Shown in pieces: positions 7,337-14,349 of a stretch of DNA of 38,564 bases. The position numbers and the translations under genes were made by a program. Where the stretch lies: the NCBI RefSeq assembly GCF_900106555.1, contig NZ_FNOE01000028.1, positions 1-38,564 of the forward strand. The letters are read 5' to 3'. Source of the stretch: Nitrosomonas oligotropha (GTDB taxonomy: Bacteria > Pseudomonadota > Gammaproteobacteria > Burkholderiales > Nitrosomonadaceae). Positions within the stretch are counted from its first letter, which is position 1. The number at the start of each line of letters is the position of its first letter. The notes under the pieces were generated by a model, which had not been told where the DNA came from, did not search any database, and was given only the letters and a program-made list of their open reading frames with translations.

Positions 7337-9091
7337 TTACCCCAGATACATTGGTTGTGTTTTGCTTGGGAATTTTGGGATCCATTCAACGTCGTTCGAA
7401 TCACACCCATATCGATACTCAGTGGATGAGAATATTATCTGTGCATTATTTTCTGCGGCCATTGTTTTTAATGCTACGAGATATCTATCTAGGTCATTCG
7501 TATGCATCTCGTGCTGTCTTGGTGTATCAAAAATCAAAAATCTCATTTCCCGCGAATTGCCTTCGAGATATATCTCAAACATCGCTGCATGAACCGCCAA
7601 GACAATTCGGACTCTTGTGCTTCCTTTTATTGCGTCGAACGCCTCGCCTCCGAAGAACATTTTTAGGTCAGGTTCTATCTGTATGTTCCGCGACACATTC
7701 TCTGTGCCCAAAATATCTAGCCACTTTACAATTAGGTTCTTCAATTTCACCCTAACTTCCAAAAATCCAAGGTCGCCACGATTCGATGGTGTACTAATTT
7801 GGTTAATTTTATCTTGAATTTCGTCTCTAGAAACAGTTAGATTGAAATATATACTTTCCTCGTACTTAAGTATTTCCAAAGACTTGCGTTTTTTCTCAAG
7901 ATCAACTATTTCTTGAGTGGTCCTTCCAATGAGGTCTACTAGGCTGCTGATATCATCTAAGCCTATATTGACGCTCCTTTGTGTAACAAGCGAGTCAAGG
8001 GTAGCCTTCCTTTCGTTTTTTATTGACTCAAGGTCTTGAATTCGTGTTTTCGCTATTGCAGTATTTCGCTCCAGATCCTTTAATTGATCCTTTAGATATA
8101 GTAGATTTTTTGCATAACTCGCCGAACTGCCTATAAATAAGCCGCAATCAGGACGATTGCATATATCACTTATCGAATCAAAATGCCTGCGCGCTTCCTC
8201 ATTTAGACTAAGTGTGTCGATTTCAGTTTGAATATCTCGTTTTATCTGTTCGATCCCCTCTATTCGGATTGTCAGATCCAATATCGTTTTGAGCGTATCT
8301 TTATAGGCTTTCTCAGCCTCTGAAATCTTTGCATCAATACTAGATTGAATATTCCCCTTCAAGTTACGACTGCTTCGCAGTGTTTGAACTTCTGCCTTAC
8401 GTGCGTCAATCGCTTGTTGCAATTCTTCAACTGACGCATTTCGATCCGTCACCTCACCAGAAATACGTAAAACCAATTCCTTCTGGGTCACGATTTTTCT
8501 GTCGCAATGATTGAGTTCCAATTTCAGTCGTATTATGTCTTTCTTGCTGTCAAAAGAATTTTTTGGCCCTAGCCCTAAAGCAAAGCGGACCATCTCGCAG
8601 AATTGATCCCTAATAAAAAGTGCTGGAGCTTTGTATAATAAAGAGTAAGCGGTGTCTTGATCCAGATAGAAGAGAGGTAGAAAAGTTGAGAGGTATGGTT
8701 GCGCCAATGTGTTATTTGTAGAGACTAAGTTCGGAATCGTGAGTCCTATCTTATCAAAGAAAAAACTTGAAAAATCTTTTTCATTATTAAAAGTAGTTGT
8801 TTCTCCAGCTGAACTTTCAATCGTTAACAAAAAATCTCTGTCAATATGCCTTCTAAAAGTGTATCGAATGGCACCCAATTCCACCTTTAGTGACACTGAC
8901 TCACACTTCGCAGCAATATCCTCTCGGAATGTCACAGGAAAACCTAGGCAATAAACAATGGACTGAATTATAGGTGTCTTTCCGCTTCCATTTGCTGCGT
9001 GAATTGATGTGACGTCCCTTCCAAATTGTAGTGCGCCTGATTGCCAGCCATTCACGCCTCGTGGGCTCAGGGTTAGTTCACAAAGTCTCAC
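7337..9091 (-). CDS. Rad50/SMC-like ABC ATPase of an ABC three-component (ABC-3C) system
   Basis: A 584-residue ATPase with the split-head architecture of Rad50-like proteins. Walker A is AANGSGKT at residues 32-39. A long charged coiled-coil region occupies about 180-440 and carries a cysteine pair C311-x4-C316 (CNRPDC) at its apex, reminiscent of a zinc hook. The C-terminal head holds a signature-like segment (KGSTRVRIVLA) and Walker B FLIFDTP with D522, followed by RQHEM. It is the last gene of a three-gene unit. Its GTG start overlaps the middle gene's stop (GTGA), so the subunits should be made in fixed ratio. In ABC-3C systems the ATPase is thought to sense or clamp nucleic acid and control the effector. 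A stand-alone DNA repair role is less likely given the neighbours. Confidence 0.82.
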   Translation of the reverse strand: MRLCELTLSPRGVNGWQSGALQFGRDVTSIHAANGSGKTPIIQSIVYCLGFPVTFREDIAAKCESVSLKVELGAIRYTFRRHIDRDFLLTIESSAGETTTFNNEKDFSSFFFDKIGLTIPNLVSTNNTLAQPYLSTFLPLFYLDQDTAYSLLYKAPALFIRDQFCEMVRFALGLGPKNSFDSKKDIIRLKLELNHCDRKIVTQKELVLRISGEVTDRNASVEELQQAIDARKAEVQTLRSSRNLKGNIQSSIDAKISEAEKAYKDTLKTILDLTIRIEGIEQIKRDIQTEIDTLSLNEEARRHFDSISDICNRPDCGLFIGSSASYAKNLLYLKDQLKDLERNTAIAKTRIQDLESIKNERKATLDSLVTQRSVNIGLDDISSLVDLIGRTTQEIVDLEKKRKSLEILKYEESIYFNLTVSRDEIQDKINQISTPSNRGDLGFLEVRVKLKNLIVKWLDILGTENVSRNIQIEPDLKMFFGGEAFDAIKGSTRVRIVLAVHAAMFEIYLEGNSREMRFLIFDTPRQHEMHTNDLDRYLVALKTMAAENNAQIIFSSTEYRYGCDSNDVEWIPKFPSKTQPMYLG

Positions 9092-9567
9092 GACAGTTCC
9101 AGTTCGATTTGACGTTCAGCAGCGATATTGCGGTAGGTACGCTCGATATGTTGCAACGTTATGGCAAGGTTAGTAGTGCCGCTTATCGCACCTTCAATTA
9201 TTTTTCGGCCAGTAGGTGTAGCGGTTATTGTTTTGGTGTTCTGGTCAATCGTTACGAGGTGCGTTAATTCGAGAAACGTCAATGCTTTTACTGTGCGCAC
9301 CCGGAGATTTGATGACCATCCTATATCTTGTGCAGATCCTTTAAATCCACTCAGCGTTTTTTCTAAACATTCCCCAACTAGCTGGCCAAGCTCATGTACT
9401 TTGGGTTTCCGACTTACGCTCGACAGCATGAGGACAACCATGGCCAGGAATGGCAAATGAAAAAGTGCTTCGTTACTTAATAATAGCGGTGCTTTTGGAC
9501 TGTCACGATTGATACGTAAATTGATCTTCAATCGTTCTGACTCTGTAAAGAATTCGTCGAATTTCAT
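9088..9567 (-). CDS. ABC-3C middle component (small helical adaptor)
   Basis: A 159-residue protein of no enzymatic family, encoded between the nuclease and the ATPase and overlapping both by four bases. The pattern is that of ABC-3C middle components: an N-terminal stretch with a Leu/Phe-rich helix (LLLSNEALFHLPFLAMVVLML), then a winged-helix-like C-terminal half (VRTVKALTFLELTHLVTIDQNTKTITATPTGRKII). Such proteins are proposed to bridge effector and ATPase. The call rests mainly on position, size and general fold impression, so it is weaker than for its two partners. Confidence 0.65.
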   Translation of the reverse strand: MKFDEFFTESERLKINLRINRDSPKAPLLLSNEALFHLPFLAMVVLMLSSVSRKPKVHELGQLVGECLEKTLSGFKGSAQDIGWSSNLRVRTVKALTFLELTHLVTIDQNTKTITATPTGRKIIEGAISGTTNLAITLQHIERTYRNIAAERQIELELS

Positions 9568-10730
9568 TCGGTTTCGCTTCGCACGAGGAACGAGAACACG
9601 CCGCCAAGAAGCAGATCTTTCGTCAAGGAATTTCCTAATTTACTGTTCTGCTTGGACGAATACAGCTCGTCAATTTGTGTTTGTAGGGCGCCCATCCGAG
9701 CCCCGCTTTTGGCCCAAGTCTTCTGAATCTGATCAAGCTCTTCCAGTAAAAAATTCAGGTCATATTCCGTCGCGAGATGACGCTTTTCCCTAAGCCAAAC
9801 GTCCCAATTAATTTTTTGCTGAGTACAGTATTCAATCATCGCATCTGATGCACCTGCCTCGCTCAGTTTTCGCTGCATAATTGATGCTCTTTTCAGGGCT
9901 TTGCTGTCTCCGCCATTGAGTAAGTTTTGATAGGCAGTTTTCGAAATGCTTAGGATTTCTAGTAGTTCTTCGATGCCAATCCCAGCTTTGTCATCTAAGT
10001 CAGCTTCGGTAACTGAAGAGAGCACCTGCGTAGACGATTTCTTTTCAACTAAAGAAACCAGGCTTTCAAGAATTTCTAGTGTTTCTGAGTGCTCAAGATC
10101 AATTTCACTGAATTTATAAATTGCACTTCTCGCTTGCTCGTAAAACTCGCCGCCATCTGCGTTTAAATAAGTTATTCCTGGTTGAAGACACAATTTGCAA
10201 ATATTTGCTTCCACTTCCGATTCGGAAAATGGCGACGATAGCTCAAAGGCAGTACAAAGATGTTTAATTAAGAATTGAAGCTTCGGGTTTGAAATCGGTG
10301 ACTTGCTTAGATCCTCAATCATACTTTCGACGTCGTCACTAAACTGGACATTTGTCAATAAGGTGACTCTTAGACACGACTCACCAAAATTGATAGTGTG
10401 AATGAGCAATTTTCCAGCGAAGCTATCTCGAATTCGATCAAGCGCATTACGATCGGCAGATTGACCTTTCTTTTTAATTCCAAAAATTTCTAGTAGAGAC
10501 CATTGATGATTTCTTTTTGATTTTGTCTTTACTTGAAAGAAGTGATAGAAATATTGCGATCCATTCTTATGCCGAACGACGAAATCATCATGGTAATCGC
10601 AGTAAACCCTATCGATGTTCTTGCCCTCTAATATTTCCAGGCTCGCATAGCCAGCTGCTCGAAATTGCGCTTGAAAACGCGAAATCGTATCGCGCCCTGC
10701 ACCTTCCCGTGGACTAACTTCATGCAGCAT
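9564..10730 (-). CDS. DUF4297-like nuclease effector of the ABC-3C system
   Basis: A 388-residue protein whose first 70 residues match the DUF4297 (Cap4-type dsDNA endonuclease) pattern. GRDTISRFQAQF is at 12-23, an acidic D48-D49 follows CDYH, and the PD-(D/E)xK-like QVK is at 66-68. The remaining 300 residues are mostly helical, with no second enzyme motif, and probably bind the middle component. I place the start at the ATG with GAGGT just upstream. The ATG twelve bases earlier (10742) overlaps that ribosome-binding site and has none of its own. A TATAAT box lies about 20 bases before the chosen start, so the operon leader may be very short. It is first of three overlapping genes. DNA cleavage on infection is inferred from the family, not seen here. 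Confidence 0.78.
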   Translation of the reverse strand: MLHEVSPREGAGRDTISRFQAQFRAAGYASLEILEGKNIDRVYCDYHDDFVVRHKNGSQYFYHFFQVKTKSKRNHQWSLLEIFGIKKKGQSADRNALDRIRDSFAGKLLIHTINFGESCLRVTLLTNVQFSDDVESMIEDLSKSPISNPKLQFLIKHLCTAFELSSPFSESEVEANICKLCLQPGITYLNADGGEFYEQARSAIYKFSEIDLEHSETLEILESLVSLVEKKSSTQVLSSVTEADLDDKAGIGIEELLEILSISKTAYQNLLNGGDSKALKRASIMQRKLSEAGASDAMIEYCTQQKINWDVWLREKRHLATEYDLNFLLEELDQIQKTWAKSGARMGALQTQIDELYSSKQNSKLGNSLTKDLLLGGVFSFLVRSETE

Positions 10731-11165
10731 GATTGACCTCATATTATACGCACGCTGTTGGTTTTAATTTATGTTGTGCTGTGTATAGAAATAGTAAACA
10801 CTCTTTTTTACTGAAGTTGAATATACGTAACATCAAATGTCCAGTCAAAAGGAGTTTATTTTTTGCAGACCCAAGAACCAGATCAACGACTGTACCTTAT
10901 CGTGCTGAAAAAATTCCTGCCTTCATTTAAGGCAATAATTATGAGTCTATTATCCCCATATACTTAGCGCATCCATCTACAGCTTTATCCACAGAATTTG
11001 TGGAAAATATTTCTTACTGATTATGAGTATTTGACGAAAGGAATCGATCTTTCAACCAATCCGCCATTATGGTATTGGTGAATATGAGGAGTCGAACCCG
11101 CCGAGATTAAAAAATAATCACATCAAGGTTTGACATAATTTATAGTTGGCATATTATTAAACCAT
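10731..11165. other. Non-coding region with DnaA-box-like and tRNA-end-like sequences
   Basis: No gene was found. TTATCCACA (10985-10993) is an exact DnaA-box consensus, followed by the near-match TGTGGAAAA (10999-11007) in opposite orientation. At 11076-11106 the minus strand reads like a degraded tRNA 3' end (GGGTTCGACTCC, then CACCA), but the T-stem does not pair. This could be an old integration scar or chance. Confidence 0.35.
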
Positions 11166-11174
11166 ATGGTTTAA
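11157..11174. promoter_or_regulatory. Perfect 18-bp palindrome overlapping the arsR-relic start, probable ArsR operator
   Basis: TTAAACCATATGGTTTAA is fully palindromic and its centre holds the ATG of the broken arsR copy. The intact arsR gene at 13873 has a degraded version over its own start (TTAACTATATGGTTGAA). The shared position suggests an autoregulatory operator for this ArsR subfamily. The intact regulator could still bind here and control the downstream SRPBCC-glyoxalase gene. Confidence 0.55.
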
Positions 11175-11290
11175 TGTTTATTACATTACGATACGGTTTT
11201 TCAGGCACTGATTGATAAAACACGGCATTAGAGACCAAGTAGCGCGAGCGAATGTTAAAAACCATTAGCAGTGTCGCAGCAGGCTTAACT
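11166..11290 (+). pseudogene. arsR relic with a large internal deletion
   Basis: The first ~60 bases match the start of the intact arsR at 13873 almost base for base (the GGTTTTTCAGGCACT segment and the ACAAAACACGGC-type run). The last ~45 match its 3' third (GCGAATGTTAAAAACCATTAGC, with CAGTGTCGCAGCAG). The middle, encoding the helix-turn-helix, is missing and the frame is broken. It is a duplicate that lost its core. Confidence 0.75.
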
Positions 11291-11312
11291 CATAAAGGAG
11301 TGCTAAACAAAT

Positions 11313-12209
11313 ATGAATACGCCAATAATAAAAAAAGATATTGTTAACAAGATTATTACTGTGGAACGAGTTTTTGGCGCCCCCAAAAACCGAGTGTGGA
11401 AGGCGTGGACAGATAGTGCATGGCTTGATAAATGGTGGGCCCCAAAACCTTGGACTGCTATAACCAAGTCTTTTGACTTTAGCGAGGGTGGGCATTGGCA
11501 TTATTGTATGTCTGGTCCAGGGGGTGAGAAGATATGGGCGTGGATGGGGTTTGAGTCTATTGAACCAGAAAATAGTTTTACCGCACAAGATGTTTTCTGT
11601 GATGACAAGGGTAAATTAAATGAAGAAATGCCCAGAATGCATTGGAAAAATGAATTTAGAGATAATGGTGAGGCTACAACAGTTCTTGTGACAATTACTT
11701 TTAATACCATAGATGATATGGAAAAAATTATTGCAATGGGCTTTGAAGCAGGATTTTCACTGGGACTGAGTAATCTTGATGAAGTTTTAGGTGTTCAACC
11801 CGGCGGGTCCCGCGGCTTAACATTTGGCGACAAAGGAGAACACGTATTGAATCAGACAGTCATACCGCAGCTGCGGATAACGAATGCGGCAGCTAGCCTG
11901 TCGTTTTACGTCGACGGTTTGGGCTTCGTTGTTGATTGGAAGCATCAGTTCGAGCCGGGATTCCCTCTATTTGTGCAATTAACCAGAAAAGATCAGACTA
12001 TTTTTCTTACGGAGCATACTGGGGACTGTCAGGTAGGTGGTGCCATCTACTTCGTGGTTCCGGATGTTGAAGATTGCTATCATGAATTCACTAATCGTGG
12101 CATCACCACTATTGAATCGCCCCATGACACTCCGTGGGAATCTCGAGAAATGGTGGTAACAGACCCGGACGGTAATCGTTTGAGATTCGCAACGTATGTT
12201 GCTGCCTAA
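11313..12209 (+). CDS. SRPBCC (AHSA1-like) domain fused to a glyoxalase/VOC domain
   Basis: A 298-residue open frame. Residues 1 to about 160 are an AHSA1-type SRPBCC hydrophobic-ligand fold (VERVFGAPKNRVWKAWTD, WWAPKPWT, ending NLDEVLGV). Residues about 180-298 are a vicinal-oxygen-chelate domain of the bleomycin-resistance/glyoxalase type (VIPQLRITNAAASLSFYV, WESREMVVTDPDGNRLRF). An AAGGAG site precedes the ATG. The linker DNA holds an attC-like hairpin (11793-11821), and just before the second domain an AAAGGAG site precedes an in-frame TTG (11847). The second domain may therefore also be made alone and may once have been a separate integron cassette. The stop codon sits inside an attC-type core (12204-12210). 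The role is unknown; detoxification or sequestration of a small molecule is the usual inference. Confidence 0.8.
   Translation: MNTPIIKKDIVNKIITVERVFGAPKNRVWKAWTDSAWLDKWWAPKPWTAITKSFDFSEGGHWHYCMSGPGGEKIWAWMGFESIEPENSFTAQDVFCDDKGKLNEEMPRMHWKNEFRDNGEATTVLVTITFNTIDDMEKIIAMGFEAGFSLGLSNLDEVLGVQPGGSRGLTFGDKGEHVLNQTVIPQLRITNAAASLSFYVDGLGFVVDWKHQFEPGFPLFVQLTRKDQTIFLTEHTGDCQVGGAIYFVVPDVEDCYHEFTNRGITTIESPHDTPWESREMVVTDPDGNRLRFATYVAA
11793..11821. repeat. attC-like hairpin at the SRPBCC-glyoxalase junction
   Basis: GTTCAACC at one end and GGCTTAAC at the other are imperfect complements flanking a GC-rich centre that folds back (CCCGGCGGG, CCCGCGG). This is the inner-arm layout of integron attC sites. 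It is a degenerate match, and flanking GTTRRRY cores are not clear. Confidence 0.4.
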
Positions 12210-12222
12210 CAATCCATTCAAG
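12204..12222 (+). repeat. Left half of an integron attC site after the glyoxalase domain
   Basis: GCCTAACAATCCATTCAAG is nearly identical to the 5' arm of common attC sites (GCCTAACAATTCATTCAAG). The stop codon TAA lies inside the core, as usual for cassette genes. The 3' arm with GTTRRRY is missing, so the site is truncated. Confidence 0.65.
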
Positions 12223-12272
12223 ATGAAGTCTTATTATTAAGCAATCATATAACCAATTAATTTTAAAATATC

Positions 12273-12710
12273 ATGTCAACTGTCAGCATCTATCTAAATT
12301 TCAATCGCACTACCGAAGAAGCCTTTAACTTTTATAAATCAGTTTTTGGGACAGAATTTATGGGCAATATTGCTCGTATGGGTGATGTTCCATCACAAGA
12401 TGGAGCGCCACCACTAGCCGAAGCTGATAAAAATTTGGTGATGCATGTGGCCTTACCAATCTTGGGTGGCTTTTTGCTAATGGGAACAGATGCTTCAGAG
12501 TCAATGGGCTTTAAGCTAGTTCAAGGTAATAATGTTTATATCAGTTTACTACCGGATACACGAGCAGAGACCGACAAACTTTTTGCTCTTCTTTCAGAAG
12601 ATGGAAAAATCGGAATGCCACTGCAAGAAATGTTTTGGGGTGATTACTACGGCTCTTTAACTGATAAATTCGGCGTGCAGTGGATGTTTAATTGTAGTGA
12701 GAAGAAGTAA
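12273..12710 (+). CDS. PhnB-like VOC-superfamily protein
   Basis: A 145-residue single-domain protein of the PhnB/3-demethylubiquinone-methyltransferase-like VOC group. Typical features are the N-terminal YLNFNRTTEEAFNFYKSVFG, the central VMHVALPILGGFLLMGTDA, and the C-terminal WGDYYGSLTDKFGVQWMFNC. Family members are annotated loosely and enzyme activity is rarely shown. No good ribosome-binding site precedes the ATG (TTTTAAAATATC), so expression may depend on the upstream transcript. It sits between the fused SRPBCC-glyoxalase gene and an SRPBCC relic, in a cluster often found behind ArsR regulators. Confidence 0.85.
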   Translation: MSTVSIYLNFNRTTEEAFNFYKSVFGTEFMGNIARMGDVPSQDGAPPLAEADKNLVMHVALPILGGFLLMGTDASESMGFKLVQGNNVYISLLPDTRAETDKLFALLSEDGKIGMPLQEMFWGDYYGSLTDKFGVQWMFNCSEKK

Positions 12711-12786
12711 AAATAAACAAACAGGAAACTTTAAATTAGGTGAGGCCAAACTTTGCGTATTTTGTGTGTTTAAGCAATGACAACAC

Positions 12787-12911
12787 AAAATTGAACGGGA
12801 AGCAGCTGTTAAGGGCCAGCGTAATCAGTATAAGAACGAAGGATGGACGAGTTCACTTGAAAAACTCTCGACTAGCTTAAAGGGAGCAAACTTAATAAAT
12901 AATAAAATATA
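12787..12911 (+). pseudogene. C-terminal remnant of an SRPBCC/AHSA1 gene
   Basis: One frame reads EREAAVKGQRNQYKNEGW followed by SSLEKLSTSL. This resembles the closing helix of AHSA1-type proteins, in which HKEGW-x-SSLEKL is common. It lacks any N-terminal part and ends just before the reductase-like gene. It is a short match, so only moderately certain. Confidence 0.4.
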
Positions 12912-12917
12912 AATTAT

Positions 12918-13487
12918 ATGCGAAGACTTGTTACCTCAATATTCATGAGCTTAGACGGCTATATAGCGGGCCCAAAAGACGAAATGGATTGGTTCACTAA
13001 AAATTTCAACGACGAAATAGGTGAAGAATTGCTTAGTCAGCGTGCACAACAGGACACGGTGCTGTTGGGAGAAACAACATATAAATTCTTTGCTGATATC
13101 TGGCCGGAAGAACCTAATACAGATCCTTTCGCAAAACACATTAACCAAGTCAAGAAAATTGTCTTTTCAAAAACCCTCACATTTGCACCTTGGGGACAAT
13201 ACAAAGCTGCGGATATCATCAACGGTAACACCTTGGAAGAAATTAACAAATTAAAAAAAGAGCCTGGCAAAGACATTGTCATCATAGGTAGCGCCAATCT
13301 GATTCAAAACCTCGCAGCCCTTGATTTAATAGACGAATATCAGATCATGCTTGAGCCCATTATTCTTGGGGGCGGCAAGCCATTGTTTTTGAATTATAAG
13401 GATCCTGTAGATTTACAGCTATCAAAATCCAGGGCATTTACCAATGGTGCTGTCGCGCTTTATTATCAGCCAATAAAAAATACATGA
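12918..13487 (+). CDS. RibD C-terminal-domain (dihydrofolate-reductase-fold) protein
   Basis: A 189-residue protein of the RibD_C/DHFR-like family that uses NAD(P)H. The start RRLVTSIFMSLDGYIAGPKDEMDW is diagnostic. The central DTVLLGETTYKFFADIWP and the nucleotide-binding-type IVIIGSANLIQNL, followed by EPIILGGGKPLF, are where expected. Stand-alone members of this family (YyaP/YwjB-like) have unproven substrates. The start lacks a good ribosome-binding site, but an AGGGAG about 35 bases upstream hints at a leader rearranged by the SRPBCC relic. A second member of the same family occurs at 23069-23662 in a cassette context, but the two are quite diverged. Confidence 0.88.
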   Translation: MRRLVTSIFMSLDGYIAGPKDEMDWFTKNFNDEIGEELLSQRAQQDTVLLGETTYKFFADIWPEEPNTDPFAKHINQVKKIVFSKTLTFAPWGQYKAADIINGNTLEEINKLKKEPGKDIVIIGSANLIQNLAALDLIDEYQIMLEPIILGGGKPLFLNYKDPVDLQLSKSRAFTNGAVALYYQPIKNT

Positions 13488-13490
13488 ATT

Positions 13491-13640
13491 ATGCGTTTCC
13501 TGACACTTAGTATCCATTACTCCAAGCCTGAACATACAGAAGAGCTTTTTGAAGCTATAAAGAAAGTGGCTGATGTCGCTCGTGATCTTGAAGGAATTGT
13601 TGCAACTGGTGCGCATCTTAAGAAAGGGTGGTTGTTTTGA
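13491..13640 (+). pseudogene. Truncated antibiotic-biosynthesis-monooxygenase (ABM) family gene
   Basis: A 49-codon frame starting MRFLTLSIHYSKPEHTEELF matches the first half of ABM-domain proteins (ferredoxin-like fold) and stops at TGA after GAHLKKGWLF. The continuation DALGISRA in another frame looks like a shifted remainder. The start lies three bases after the reductase-like stop, so it was likely the next gene in that operon. A functional short protein is unlikely because half of the fold is missing. Confidence 0.6.
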
Positions 13641-13872
13641 TGCTCTGGGAATCTCCAGAGCCGCCAATAAAAGCAAACAGGTGCTGAAACACTCATCATG
13701 CAATCAGCATTGACACAATAGAGCGACAGGTACCCGAGAATTTCCTGAATCTCGTTCGCTTTGTCTAATAATGATGAAGATGTGTGCGCACAAAGGATAG
13801 GTAGAACAATCTCGATGAGATTCACTTGTATATTACGTCATCTATCTTATATAACTGGCTATTTTTAACTAT

Positions 13873-14193
13873 ATGGTTGAATATTCACTAAATTACGATA
13901 TGGTTTTTCAGGCACTAGCTGATAAAACACGGCGCGACATTGTGTGCCGCACACTAGGCTCCGACTGTACTATTTCAGAACTCTCAGAGAGCTATCATAT
14001 GAGTTTTGCGGCAGTTGCCAAGCACGTTAACGTGCTTGCACGTGCACAACTTGTACACAAAGCACGGCATGGGAGAGAGCAAATTGTGCAAGCAAATGTT
14101 AAAACCATAAGCAGTGTCGCAGCAGTACTTGTCACATATGAAAACATGTGGGTAGCGCGATTTAATCGCCTCGACGAATTGTTGCAAGAGTAG
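13873..14193 (+). CDS. ArsR-family winged-helix transcriptional regulator
   Basis: A 106-residue regulator of the ArsR/SmtB superfamily in the subfamily usually paired with SRPBCC genes. The helix-turn-helix reads TISELSESYHMSFAAVAKHVNVLARAQLV and the wing HKARHGREQIV. No clear metal-binding cysteine pair is present, which fits non-metal sensors. The first ATG lies in a degenerate palindrome, and a second in-frame ATG (13900, MVFQALADKTRRD) matches the usual family start, so the true protein may be nine residues shorter. The gene is the intact twin of the relic at 11166. What used to follow it is displaced by an IS110-family fragment that begins right after the stop. Confidence 0.88.
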   Translation: MVEYSLNYDMVFQALADKTRRDIVCRTLGSDCTISELSESYHMSFAAVAKHVNVLARAQLVHKARHGREQIVQANVKTISSVAAVLVTYENMWVARFNRLDELLQE

Positions 14194-14196
14194 CAC

Positions 14197-14349
14197 CCAA
14201 TAATGTGAACTACCGCATGCTAACATACCAATCAAACAGGACTCCAGATTAGCAAAATATTCGCCATCTCGCTTCGGCAACCACTTATGCAGAACGGTCT
14301 TACCGTGCATATCCACTCCATGAATCTGAAACACTTCTTTAGCCAAATC
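14197..14349 (-). pseudogene. IS110-family transposase fragment, inner part
   Basis: On the minus strand this continues the IS110-type N-terminal RuvC-like domain: KEVFQIHGVDMHGKTVLHKW and then SCLIGMLACGSSHYW, where it is cut off directly beside the arsR stop. Together with 15680-15707 it forms one coding segment split by the IS3-family insertion. Most of the transposase, including the C-terminal Ser-containing domain, is absent. Confidence 0.8.

Noticed and set aside
10731..10742. Upstream ATG (10742) as the start of the DUF4297-like nuclease
   Set aside because: It overlaps the GAGGT ribosome-binding site of the next ATG and has no such site itself.
13517..13825. Minus-strand frames of about 90-100 codons opposite the ABM relic
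   Set aside because: They are antisense to recognisable plus-strand coding remnants and have no family match.
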